A stretch of 32,107 nt of DNA from a virus, in the IMG/VR virus record IMGVR_UViG_3300044910_000278, positions 1-32,107 of that record; one strand, 5' to 3'. The notes under the pieces were generated by a model. It saw only the letters and a list, made by a program, of their open reading frames with translations, was not told the DNA's origin and did no database searches. The position numbers and the translations under genes were made by a program. How positions within the stretch are numbered: position 1 is the stretch's first letter; every line of letters begins with the position of its first letter. Positions 22,824 through 29,496 of the stretch are shown piece by piece.

Positions 22824-23254
22824 TAGAAAATATAATTTGTAGCGGGGCATTAATATATGCACGATCAACTCATCGATTTTTGTTAATTCAAAAATCGTCA
22901 GGTAAACACCAAGGTACCTGGGGATTAGTTGGCGGTACTAATTTAATTAATGAGAATCCGTGGCAAGGTCTTACTCGAGAAATTGAAGAAGAAATTGGAT
23001 TTATACCAGATATTATAAAAACACTACCGTTAGAAAAATTTGTGTCTAACGATAGTGTTTTCAATTTTCATACATATTTTTGTTTAGTTGACTCTGAATT
23101 TGTACCAATATTAAGTGATGAACATATTGCATGGGGTTGGTTTAGCTTAGTAGCATTACCAAAACCTGTACATCGAGGATTAAATCTTAGTTTGCGTAAT
23201 AAAGTTATTCAAACTAAAATTCAAACTGTTATTGATATTATTGATAGCTTATAA
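22805..23254 (+). CDS. Nudix hydrolase
   Basis: This 149-residue protein has a complete Nudix box at residues 44-66: G44, E50, REIEEEIGF at 58-66, exactly the G-x5-E-x7-REU-x-EE-x-G-U spacing. The core is otherwise typical: YARSTHRFLLIQKSSGKHQG before the box and WGWFSLVALP after it. Nudix enzymes split nucleoside diphosphates linked to another group. In T4 such an enzyme (NudE) hydrolyses ADP-ribose and dinucleoside polyphosphates. The substrate here cannot be told. The start lies inside the last codons of gp15 in another frame, so the gene is co-translated with a late structural protein. It is the last gene of the rightward block. Confidence 0.92.
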   Translation: MAAGTVVENIICSGALIYARSTHRFLLIQKSSGKHQGTWGLVGGTNLINENPWQGLTREIEEEIGFIPDIIKTLPLEKFVSNDSVFNFHTYFCLVDSEFVPILSDEHIAWGWFSLVALPKPVHRGLNLSLRNKVIQTKIQTVIDIIDSL

Positions 23255-23351
23255 CTTTTTATTAGTTTCTAAAAAGGAGTTTGTTTTTTAAGAGTGTTGC
23301 CATTATATTATCCAATTGTAAGCTGGTTGATACAATCTGCATTTTTGACCG

Positions 23352-23393
23352 ATACCCAACTATATTGTAGTATTTATACAATCAGTTGAGTAT
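23352..23393. terminator. Imperfect hairpin at the convergent gene junction
   Basis: In the 150-base gap between Nudix (plus strand, ends 23254) and the kinase-like gene (minus strand, ends 23405), three nested complementary segments form one long stem with small bulges: 23352-23355 with 23390-23393, 23357-23361 with 23384-23388 and 23364-23369 with 23377-23382. Neither side has a T-run, so a bidirectional terminator is possible but not certain. A TATAAATA (minus strand, 23371-23378) lies in the loop and arm. The rest of the gap holds no convincing gene. Confidence 0.4.
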
Positions 23394-23404
23394 GGTTGTG
23401 AGAT

Positions 23405-23806
23405 TTATTTTAAAATGTTTTTTATTTGATTAGCCCAATAAATTGCATGTTTACTGTCTACTCTAATATTATAACTTTGAGGTTTTTCAAATAATTTGTT
23501 AGTATCATCATACTTACTACTATCTTGAGTATCAACAAATACTAAAAAATCAGCATTAAACTGTTCTCTAATAGCATTAGTTGGTGCAATAAAATCGCAT
23601 ATAACATAATCAGCATTTGAAGTATTTGCTAATGTCTTCATTCTTTCACACTGGCGAAGTCTTCCACCGACACTAAAATCCCAATCATTATATTGTTGCC
23701 TAATTGTATCAGCATTAAACCATTCTGAGTTAGGTAATAATTTAATTAATTCTTTTGCTAAGGTAGTTTTACCTGAACCAGGTAAACCCATAATTAAAAT
23801 TTTCAT
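23405..23806 (-). CDS. APS-kinase-like P-loop kinase
   Basis: This 133-residue P-loop protein has Walker A GLPGSGKTT at 7-15. NADTIRQQYNDWDFSVGGRL at 31-50 then RQ-x2-R matches the 'DGDNVR...FS..DR..N..R' order of adenylylsulfate (APS) kinases, and CDFIAPTNAIREQF at 70-83 matches their 'FISP...R' segment. FVDT (90-93) is the usual next strand. APS kinase makes PAPS, the sulfate donor for sulfotransferases, and one lies two genes upstream. The protein is short against typical APS kinases (about 170-200), lacking part of the lid, so a different small-molecule or polynucleotide kinase is possible. Its ATG overlaps the previous stop as ATGA and has no clear ribosome site of its own, suggesting dependence on coupled translation. 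Confidence 0.75.
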   Translation of the reverse strand: MKILIMGLPGSGKTTLAKELIKLLPNSEWFNADTIRQQYNDWDFSVGGRLRQCERMKTLANTSNADYVICDFIAPTNAIREQFNADFLVFVDTQDSSKYDDTNKLFEKPQSYNIRVDSKHAIYWANQIKNILK

Positions 23807-24333
23807 ACTGGGTTATTTTTAATATATTCCGCAACTGCGTATTCTCTAACAATAGGAGATGGCTCAAGTAGAGAGGCAGCAGGATAACCAAGATTAGTAT
23901 ACGCTTCGTGTCTAATACCAGCATCGGGATTAGCAAATGCAGATTCTAAAAATCCAAAAATTCTATAACATTCTAGCCTTATAGGCAAATACGTATCTGT
24001 CAGTCCGGCTTCGGTATAACCATAAATTTGAGAAGCTTCATGTCTTACCCAATCAATAGGACTATTTACTTGATCTTTTGAATAACCAACCATTCGGTAA
24101 TAGTTTTGTAAGTAGTACAGCGAGGTATCTTCAAGATTAAAATCATTAAAATAAACACTTGCATTCCATCTAATAATGGCCGAATCATCAGTTAGCGCAT
24201 CGGTAGTATAACCAAGATTATAATATGCAGCAATTCGAACCCGATAATCTATATCAGACAATGCATCAGTAGTAAACCCATTTGTTCTATAATATTTTAA
24301 TCGTTCTAAAGCTGATAAATTGTTAAAATCCAT
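23803..24333 (-). CDS. 22-residue HEAT-like repeat protein
   Basis: This 176-residue protein is built from about seven helical repeats, of which four are exactly 22 residues: residues 25-46, 89-110, 111-132 and 133-154. Their consensus is L-x-[DN]-x4-[IV]-R-x2-[AC]-Y-x2-[LF]-G-[YF]-x3-A. The positions resemble HEAT or variant leucine-rich repeats, which are longer (about 30 and 24 residues). Such solenoids bind protein partners; no catalytic residues are evident. A strong GGAG lies before the ATG inside the end of the sulfotransferase (11-base overlap), and its stop overlaps the kinase start. I do not recognise a named family. A scaffold for the two enzymes is a hypothesis. Confidence 0.85.
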   Translation of the reverse strand: MDFNNLSALERLKYYRTNGFTTDALSDIDYRVRIAAYYNLGYTTDALTDDSAIIRWNASVYFNDFNLEDTSLYYLQNYYRMVGYSKDQVNSPIDWVRHEASQIYGYTEAGLTDTYLPIRLECYRIFGFLESAFANPDAGIRHEAYTNLGYPAASLLEPSPIVREYAVAEYIKNNPV

Positions 24334-25108
24334 GTTGTCTCCAGTATTCTAAATTGCTGTATTGACGTATTAAATCATCTGGTAGCAATTGATAACGGTT
24401 AATTGCACCTACAGTTGGCTGCACATCATGTAAACCAACTAAGTTAAGTTGCGCATCGCAATCTTTAATATTTTTAAAATTTTCTATCTTAGTAAAATCA
24501 TGTTCAAAATTATCCATTCCTAAAAACTCATAAATATTTTGCATTTCGGAGTTTGGATTTGCTACTAACGAGTCGTATTCTAATATGTAAATACGATCTG
24601 CAAACGTAGAATGTATTGCACTTTTTAATGAAGCTAAATGCCGTCCAACACTTCCATCCCATTTCATTAAATTCTCACATCTAAAATATACATTTTGCGT
24701 GCTGTTTAGATATACAGGAGAATTGTATTGATATATATTGTCTCGATAAACTCTCTCAAACGAATTTAATATAGAAGGAATATCACGAACACAGCAAATA
24801 ATTTTTAAATCATCTACTACTTCGTTTAATAGTTCAACAAGGTTAGTCCATGATCGGTTTGTGTCAAAAATTATAGGTTTATCTATATCACTATATGCAA
24901 CATCAAAAACTGATTTAATCATTAACTTTATTTTGTCATTAGTTAGTAATTGATTAGTTCCAATCTGATCAATCTCCGTCATATGCTGTGTAACTAGTTG
25001 CACTGGTGATGAAATACTAGCATAACACATTGGATTTTGAACTAATATTGCCGAGAGCAGGGTTGACCCTGCTCTCGGCAACCCTGAAATAAAATAAAAC
25101 TTTTTCAT
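24323..25108 (-). CDS. Sulfotransferase family protein
   Basis: This 261-residue protein carries the PAPS-dependent sulfotransferase signature. GLPRAGSTLL at 9-18 is the 5'-phosphosulfate-binding loop. CVRDIPSILNSFERV at 106-120 is the 3'-phosphate-binding segment (R108, S112 and S116 in typical positions). Such enzymes transfer sulfate from PAPS to hydroxyl or amino groups of sugars, lipids or proteins; the acceptor here is unknown. Similar 'FISGLPRAGSTLL' proteins occur in cyanobacteria and aquatic phages, as I recall. It opens a three-gene overlapping operon with a TATAAATA box at 25127-25134 and a GAGGTG ribosome site. The codons of the cofactor loop form a 16-bp perfect inverted repeat. 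It lies just downstream of the fibre genes. Confidence 0.9.
   Translation of the reverse strand: MKKFYFISGLPRAGSTLLSAILVQNPMCYASISSPVQLVTQHMTEIDQIGTNQLLTNDKIKLMIKSVFDVAYSDIDKPIIFDTNRSWTNLVELLNEVVDDLKIICCVRDIPSILNSFERVYRDNIYQYNSPVYLNSTQNVYFRCENLMKWDGSVGRHLASLKSAIHSTFADRIYILEYDSLVANPNSEMQNIYEFLGMDNFEHDFTKIENFKNIKDCDAQLNLVGLHDVQPTVGAINRYQLLPDDLIRQYSNLEYWRQHGF
25048..25081. repeat. 34-base perfect inverted repeat inside the sulfotransferase gene
   Basis: Sixteen bases (TTGCCGAGAGCAGGGT, 25048-25063) are followed by two central bases and an exact reverse complement (25066-25081). In mRNA this is a 15-bp GC-rich stem with a four-base loop, starting about 28 bases after the start codon. It covers the codons for residues 10-20, the cofactor-binding loop. 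It is much more GC-rich than its surroundings and has no T-run on either side. Confidence 0.95.
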
Positions 25109-25126
25109 TTACACCTCTTTTTTAAG

Positions 25127-25134
25127 TATTTATA
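25127..25134 (-). promoter_or_regulatory. T4-type late promoter box for the sulfotransferase operon
   Basis: An exact TATAAATA on the minus strand lies 19 bases before the sulfotransferase ATG, in the 50-base gap after the glycine-rich fibre gene. It suggests late expression, with the structural genes. Confidence 0.65.
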
Positions 25135-25158
25135 AAATTGAAAATCTTTAAAAATATT

Positions 25159-27153
25159 TTAAGCAAGAGCTCCACCTACAGTGCCACCATTTGACCAAGT
25201 AGTAATTTTTGAAAAATTTCGTATTGCATACCCGCCAGTACCGCCGGTACCGCCGCCTGTACTATATCCAGAGTTCCCGCCAGCACCGCCTGCGCCTCCC
25301 GGGCCACCACCACCACCACCACCACCGCCTGGTAATCCACCTGATGCTTGATATCCTGCGCCACCACCGCCGCCACCGCTTCCGCAGCCTGCTGCACCGC
25401 CACTTCCGTTGCTAGCAGCTCGTGAAAAGGTACCAGAAGAGTCGCCGGTGCCGCCGGTGCCACCACTACCGCCGTTATTGTAACCACCTGCACTGCCTGC
25501 GCCCCCGGCGGAACTACCAGCATAATTTCCTGAAGTACTATATGCAGATCCACCGCCACCACCACCACCGCGATATGTAGTAGTTGGACTATAGGTGGCG
25601 CCGCCACCACCACCACCACCACCACCGTGCCAGCCACCGCCACCGCCACCACCACCACCACCGCCGGCAATTACTCCTCCGTTATAGAAGTATTCAACGG
25701 TTGTTCCTGTATCTATGTTTACTGCATCAGCGCCAGGATTGCCGTTATTTCCATTACTCAAACCAGAAGCGCCGGCACCACCACCACCACTGCCGGCCCA
25801 AATTGTAGCGTAGTTATATATTCTTATTCTAGGAACACTAGAGCCATAAATATGTACGGCGCCTGAACTACCGGCTGTTGACCAATTTCCAGTTAATGAA
25901 TATGTATTTGAAACCGGAGTTGGTGTCATATTATAACTAACAGCTCCAGAGTTGCCAAAGTTGGTATACAGAGTTCCATTAACAATTGGTGTTCCTTGAT
26001 AGTTAGAAACTCCAGAAAGCCACGCGCAGGCAGCACTAGTCCCTTCTGCACTTTCACCGTTTGCGCTAACTGCTCTAACGCTAATTAGATATGCTGTATT
26101 ATTCGAAGACCCGGCTATATTTCCGGAAGGAACTGTAATACTTACTCCGCTAATACTAAGAGATGTTACATTATAAGTGGTAAACGTTGAACTTCCGTAA
26201 TAATATCTAGCAACTACGGTATACGACGTTGCTCCGGCAGACGCTGAGTTTAAATATACTTGTATAGTGCTACTTGAAGTTAGAATCGCATAGTTAATTG
26301 ACGGTGCAGCAGGTGCTGTAGTTTTAATAACAGAACTAGTTGAAATACCAAACGTATTAGTTGCTTTTACATAATACGTATATTGAGTGTTTGCAGTTAA
26401 GCTAGTATTAGTGTAAGTATTAGTTCCGGATGCAGTGGTCCAACCAGAAAGTTGGGTAGTATTTCTCCATAAAGTAAATGTATACCCAGAAGTATTAGTC
26501 CATGATACTGTAATCTGCGTATCATTTACTACAGTAGCCGTTATTGGGTGTGCTAATGGTGTAGTTACCGAAAGGACAGTTGATGATATTAGTACTCCAG
26601 TTGAGTTAGAGGTTTTTACATAAAAACTATAACCAGTACTAGGAGTTAAATTTGTAATAATAGTATTAGTTGGATCAATTGTAGAAACTGTTCCAGTAGG
26701 TGATGGTGTACTTGATGTAATTTGTGTAGAATTATTCCATACAGTGTATGTAAATCCTGCAACATTTGTCCATGTTAGTTTAAACTGAGTTTCGGCCCAG
26801 GTGCCGTTAACTGCAGTAAGACCTGTTGGAGCAGCTGGGTTAGTAAACACTGATAATACCTTTGAAAATACAGTACCCGAAACATTAGCTGCCTTTACAA
26901 AATAATCGTAACTAGTATTTGCAGTAAATGATGAATTATTAATAACCGCACTACGAGTTGATCCAGTTAACGAAATAGTAAGTCCGGAAAATACAGTTTT
27001 AGTTGGTCCGTAATGTACAGTGTATGTTGTTATTGCAGGATCGTTATCCCACGATAACGTAAAACCAGTAGTAGTGTAAGCACTAGCTGTTACGTTTTTT
27101 GGTGGTGCCAGTCCGCCGGCTGCAACTATTAATGTTGATAAAATTCCACTCAT
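25159..27153 (-). CDS. FN3-repeat tail fibre protein with polyglycine adhesin domain
   Basis: This 664-residue fibre protein starts MSGILSTLIVAAGG. I chose the ATG at 27153 because AAGGA lies just before it; the longer in-frame start at 27207 would overlap the previous gene. Four fibronectin-type-III-like domains lie at about 14-100, 101-195, 196-277 and a more diverged 278-375. From about 430 on, short strands (VHIYGSSVPRIRIYNYATIW) lead into long Gly runs broken by Tyr, Ser, Trp and Pro, up to 11 Gly in a row. This resembles the polyglycine-II layers of gp38-type receptor-binding tips of T-even phages. It is probably the receptor-binding end of a fibre. It is the last gene of the fibre array. 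Confidence 0.85.
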   Translation of the reverse strand: MSGILSTLIVAAGGLAPPKNVTASAYTTTGFTLSWDNDPAITTYTVHYGPTKTVFSGLTISLTGSTRSAVINNSSFTANTSYDYFVKAANVSGTVFSKVLSVFTNPAAPTGLTAVNGTWAETQFKLTWTNVAGFTYTVWNNSTQITSSTPSPTGTVSTIDPTNTIITNLTPSTGYSFYVKTSNSTGVLISSTVLSVTTPLAHPITATVVNDTQITVSWTNTSGYTFTLWRNTTQLSGWTTASGTNTYTNTSLTANTQYTYYVKATNTFGISTSSVIKTTAPAAPSINYAILTSSSTIQVYLNSASAGATSYTVVARYYYGSSTFTTYNVTSLSISGVSITVPSGNIAGSSNNTAYLISVRAVSANGESAEGTSAACAWLSGVSNYQGTPIVNGTLYTNFGNSGAVSYNMTPTPVSNTYSLTGNWSTAGSSGAVHIYGSSVPRIRIYNYATIWAGSGGGGAGASGLSNGNNGNPGADAVNIDTGTTVEYFYNGGVIAGGGGGGGGGGGWHGGGGGGGGGATYSPTTTYRGGGGGGGSAYSTSGNYAGSSAGGAGSAGGYNNGGSGGTGGTGDSSGTFSRAASNGSGGAAGCGSGGGGGGAGYQASGGLPGGGGGGGGGPGGAGGAGGNSGYSTGGGTGGTGGYAIRNFSKITTWSNGGTVGGALA
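25301..25662 (-). repeat. GGT/GGC triplet tracts encoding polyglycine
   Basis: Several runs of CCA/CCG triplets on the plus strand (25306-25329, 25553-25570, 25601-25626, 25630-25665) encode Gly runs on the minus strand. Triplet runs can gain or lose units without frameshift, so the length of the polyglycine layers could vary between virions or strains. The limits given are approximate. Confidence 0.7.
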
Positions 27154-27163
27154 ATATAAATCC

Positions 27164-27694
27164 TTATGACACGCCTGCGCCTGATATAAACCATTTTGTT
27201 GATGCAATTTTAATTGCAGTTGCCATACCTCCTGCAGCTAATGTTCGCGTTGCAGTAGTATCACCTGATGGAATCCATACCATTGTATCAGTAGTAATAG
27301 TAATTGATAAAACACCCGAACCAGTATCATTAATAAATGTTAGTACTGTACCAATCGGAAATGCAACAGACGAGTTTGCTGGTATAGTATATGTATGAGC
27401 AGTTGCACTACTATGAAATATATGTTTTCCTGAATCTGTTAGTACAACAGGATAAGACACGGCTTGTGAGTTTTGAGGAACAGTAATATAACCAACACTT
27501 ACAGTACCATCAACTGTACATGCTGATAATGTTCCAGAAGCTGGAGTACCTAATACCGGAGTTACTAATGTCGGACTAGTTGAAAGAACTAAATTTCCAG
27601 TTCCGGTTGATGTTGAGACACCAGTTCCGCCGTTTGTAACTTTAAGTACACCCGACGAAACTCCTAAAAGTATATCGGACAAGTTTTTAGCCAT
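27164..27694 (-). CDS. Short tail fibre protein with GGTG motif
   Basis: This 176-residue structural protein starts MAKNLSDILLGVSSG. The NGGTGVSTSTGTGN segment (21-34), then SPTLVTPVLGTPASGTLSAC, is a pattern I associate with phage tail fibre proteins. The C-terminal 100 residues look beta-rich (HTYTIPANSSVAFPIGTVLTF, then a WF-containing end) and resemble a compact trimerising or tip domain. AAAGG precedes the ATG, and a GATAAATA lies at 27722-27729. Ten bases separate its stop from the FN3-polyglycine gene, so the two are probably made together. It may be an adaptor between a fibre shaft and the tip protein, which is inferred. Confidence 0.75.
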   Translation of the reverse strand: MAKNLSDILLGVSSGVLKVTNGGTGVSTSTGTGNLVLSTSPTLVTPVLGTPASGTLSACTVDGTVSVGYITVPQNSQAVSYPVVLTDSGKHIFHSSATAHTYTIPANSSVAFPIGTVLTFINDTGSGVLSITITTDTMVWIPSGDTTATRTLAAGGMATAIKIASTKWFISGAGVS

Positions 27695-27721
27695 AATTTA
27701 TTTCCTTTAAAATGTTATTCA

Positions 27722-27729
27722 TATTTATC
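27722..27729 (-). promoter_or_regulatory. GATAAATA late-type box in the fibre array
   Basis: GATAAATA on the minus strand lies 28 bases before the ATG at 27694, in the 39-base gap between two fibre genes. It is the same variant as in the gp13/gp14 divergent region. Confidence 0.4.
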
Positions 27730-27733
27730 GTAG

Positions 27734-29458
27734 TTACTGAGTTGGACATGCCGGTGGTAAACTGGTATTAAATGCAGCAGTATATCTTGCAACCCCTTTA
27801 GTAATACGAAAATCATCCATCCATCCGTTAAATCTGTAACCGCCTTGAATATAACTACCAATTTCTAAATTTGATCCACCGTCATAAATTGCACGAGAAT
27901 CTGTAAAACTTGATATACTAATGCCGTCTATGTACATAGTAAATACAGATCCAGATCTAACAAATGCTAAATGATGCCAAACATTATTAGTAACTGTTGC
28001 AGTTGATGTTCCAACGTAAGACCCAGCACTAGTACCAAATGCACAACTACAACTGATTCCAGTTCCATTGCCGTCGTATCCAATTGCCCATGAACTTCTT
28101 GAACCGTATCCAGCATCCATATAATTACCACAAAACCCTACCCATGATCCTTGAACTCCATTTGGCAAAAACCAAAATTCAATTGTAAAATTATTAGATA
28201 ATCCAATTGTAGTTGTTGACGTTGGCGTCATAGTTAAGTATCCTGTACCTGTGGTTATACTACCGGATCCGTATCTTACATTTGCTGTACTTACAGTTAC
28301 TGAAGATGATCCAACATTATTAGTAACTGTCCGTCCATTGCTACTTGAGTCGTAAAAGGTTGTACTTCCGTTAGCTCCTGTATTAGCATTTATTAATACT
28401 GTAACTGAACTAAAGTATGGATCATAAGTTGGAATTGTAATTAACGATGAAACACCACCTGCACTATCTCCCATAGTATTAGTAGCAATTACTGTAAATG
28501 TATACGAGGATCCGTTAGTTAACCCTGTAACAGTAATTGGAGATCCAGAACCAGTATTAAATTGTCCGCCTGACGATGTTACTTTGTATGAAGTAATTGG
28601 CACTAATGGATCTGATGTAGAGGTAAATGATACAGTTGCTTGTCCAGACGCTGTAACTACAGAAATTCCAGATGGTGTAGTAGGAACAGATAACGTAGTT
28701 TTTGCCAAAGATGCAATACTTGCAAGGCTAGTACCAAATGCATTAGCTGATGTTACTGTAAATGTGTACGAAGTCCCTGGTAGTAAATTAGATATTATAA
28801 TCGAAGTAGATGGATGAATTGTAGTTCCAATTAATCCGCCAGGTGAACTTGTTGCAGTATAACCTGTTATCGGGCTTCCGCCGTCAAATGTTGGTGATGT
28901 AAATGAAATAGTTGCAGTTTTAAGAGATATTGAAGCCGAAACATTAGTTGGAGGATTTGGAGCAGAAATTGCTATTAACGACGATTTATTACCTAACACC
29001 CAATTAGTAGTAGACAGTTCGTAAACAAATGTAACACACGCATAAGAAATATTTAAAATTACAGAATTATCACTTTCAATTGTTTTGCCGTTTGGAGAAA
29101 TTGTTACTGGATTTGAACTAAACAATCCTCCAACATCTAACACTGTGATAACATCACCGTCATTTGGAGTTAATGGAAATGTAATAGTAAATGAACTTGT
29201 ACTGTTACACCTTACTAAATCGTACGATGCTGCAGTATAATTACCTGAAATAACAGGAGTTGGCATTATGCATTTAATAGATATATTTCCAGATCCTAAT
29301 AAACTAGTGTTATTAATAGGTTTTATATTAGTACCGGAAGTTAGCGTAGGTTGTGCTTTTAACGCAGTCACTGCTGCGGCTGCTGATGTTACACCAGTGC
29401 CTCCAACTGATACTGGTAATACATCGTTATATAATTTTGATGAAAGTGTAGCTGGCAT
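27734..29458 (-). CDS. Tail fibre protein with FN3 and LamG-like lectin domains
   Basis: This 574-residue fibre protein has an N-terminal attachment-type module at 1-155 with SVGGTGVTSAAAAV, SLLGSGNISI and SPNGKTIESD. The module is paralogous to residues 1-155 of the next gene upstream (29497-30948). Two FN3 domains follow (about 166-255 and 258-345). Residues about 355-570 are a concanavalin-A/LamG-like lectin domain: FTIEFWF, WHHLAFVRSGSVFTMYIDG and FNGWMDDFRITKGVARYT are hallmark segments. LamG-type domains bind sugars, so host surface polysaccharide is a likely target. AGGA precedes the ATG, and an exact TATAAATA lies at 29480-29487. Confidence 0.88.
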   Translation of the reverse strand: MPATLSSKLYNDVLPVSVGGTGVTSAAAAVTALKAQPTLTSGTNIKPINNTSLLGSGNISIKCIMPTPVISGNYTAASYDLVRCNSTSSFTITFPLTPNDGDVITVLDVGGLFSSNPVTISPNGKTIESDNSVILNISYACVTFVYELSTTNWVLGNKSSLIAISAPNPPTNVSASISLKTATISFTSPTFDGGSPITGYTATSSPGGLIGTTIHPSTSIIISNLLPGTSYTFTVTSANAFGTSLASIASLAKTTLSVPTTPSGISVVTASGQATVSFTSTSDPLVPITSYKVTSSGGQFNTGSGSPITVTGLTNGSSYTFTVIATNTMGDSAGGVSSLITIPTYDPYFSSVTVLINANTGANGSTTFYDSSSNGRTVTNNVGSSSVTVSTANVRYGSGSITTGTGYLTMTPTSTTTIGLSNNFTIEFWFLPNGVQGSWVGFCGNYMDAGYGSRSSWAIGYDGNGTGISCSCAFGTSAGSYVGTSTATVTNNVWHHLAFVRSGSVFTMYIDGISISSFTDSRAIYDGGSNLEIGSYIQGGYRFNGWMDDFRITKGVARYTAAFNTSLPPACPTQ

Positions 29459-29479
29459 ACGATTTCCTGGTTAGTTGTA

Positions 29480-29487
29480 TATTTATA
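29480..29487 (-). promoter_or_regulatory. T4-type late promoter box before the lectin-type fibre gene
   Basis: An exact TATAAATA on the minus strand lies 22 bases before the ATG at 29458, between two fibre genes. Confidence 0.6.
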
Positions 29488-29496
29488 GGTTGCTTA

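Noticed and set aside
23280-23390. Possible tiny genes in the Nudix-kinase gap (26 codons on minus, 31 codons from a GTG on plus)
   Set aside because: Ribosome-site spacing is poor, and both frames run through hairpin and AT-rich sequence without recognisable features.
25209-25866. Plus-strand frames rich in His and Arg
   Set aside because: They are the antisense shadow of the GGT/GGC glycine codons of the fibre gene, with no ribosome sites.
27154-27207. Longer start for the FN3-polyglycine fibre
   Set aside because: It would overlap the upstream gene; AAGGA lies directly before the ATG at 27153.
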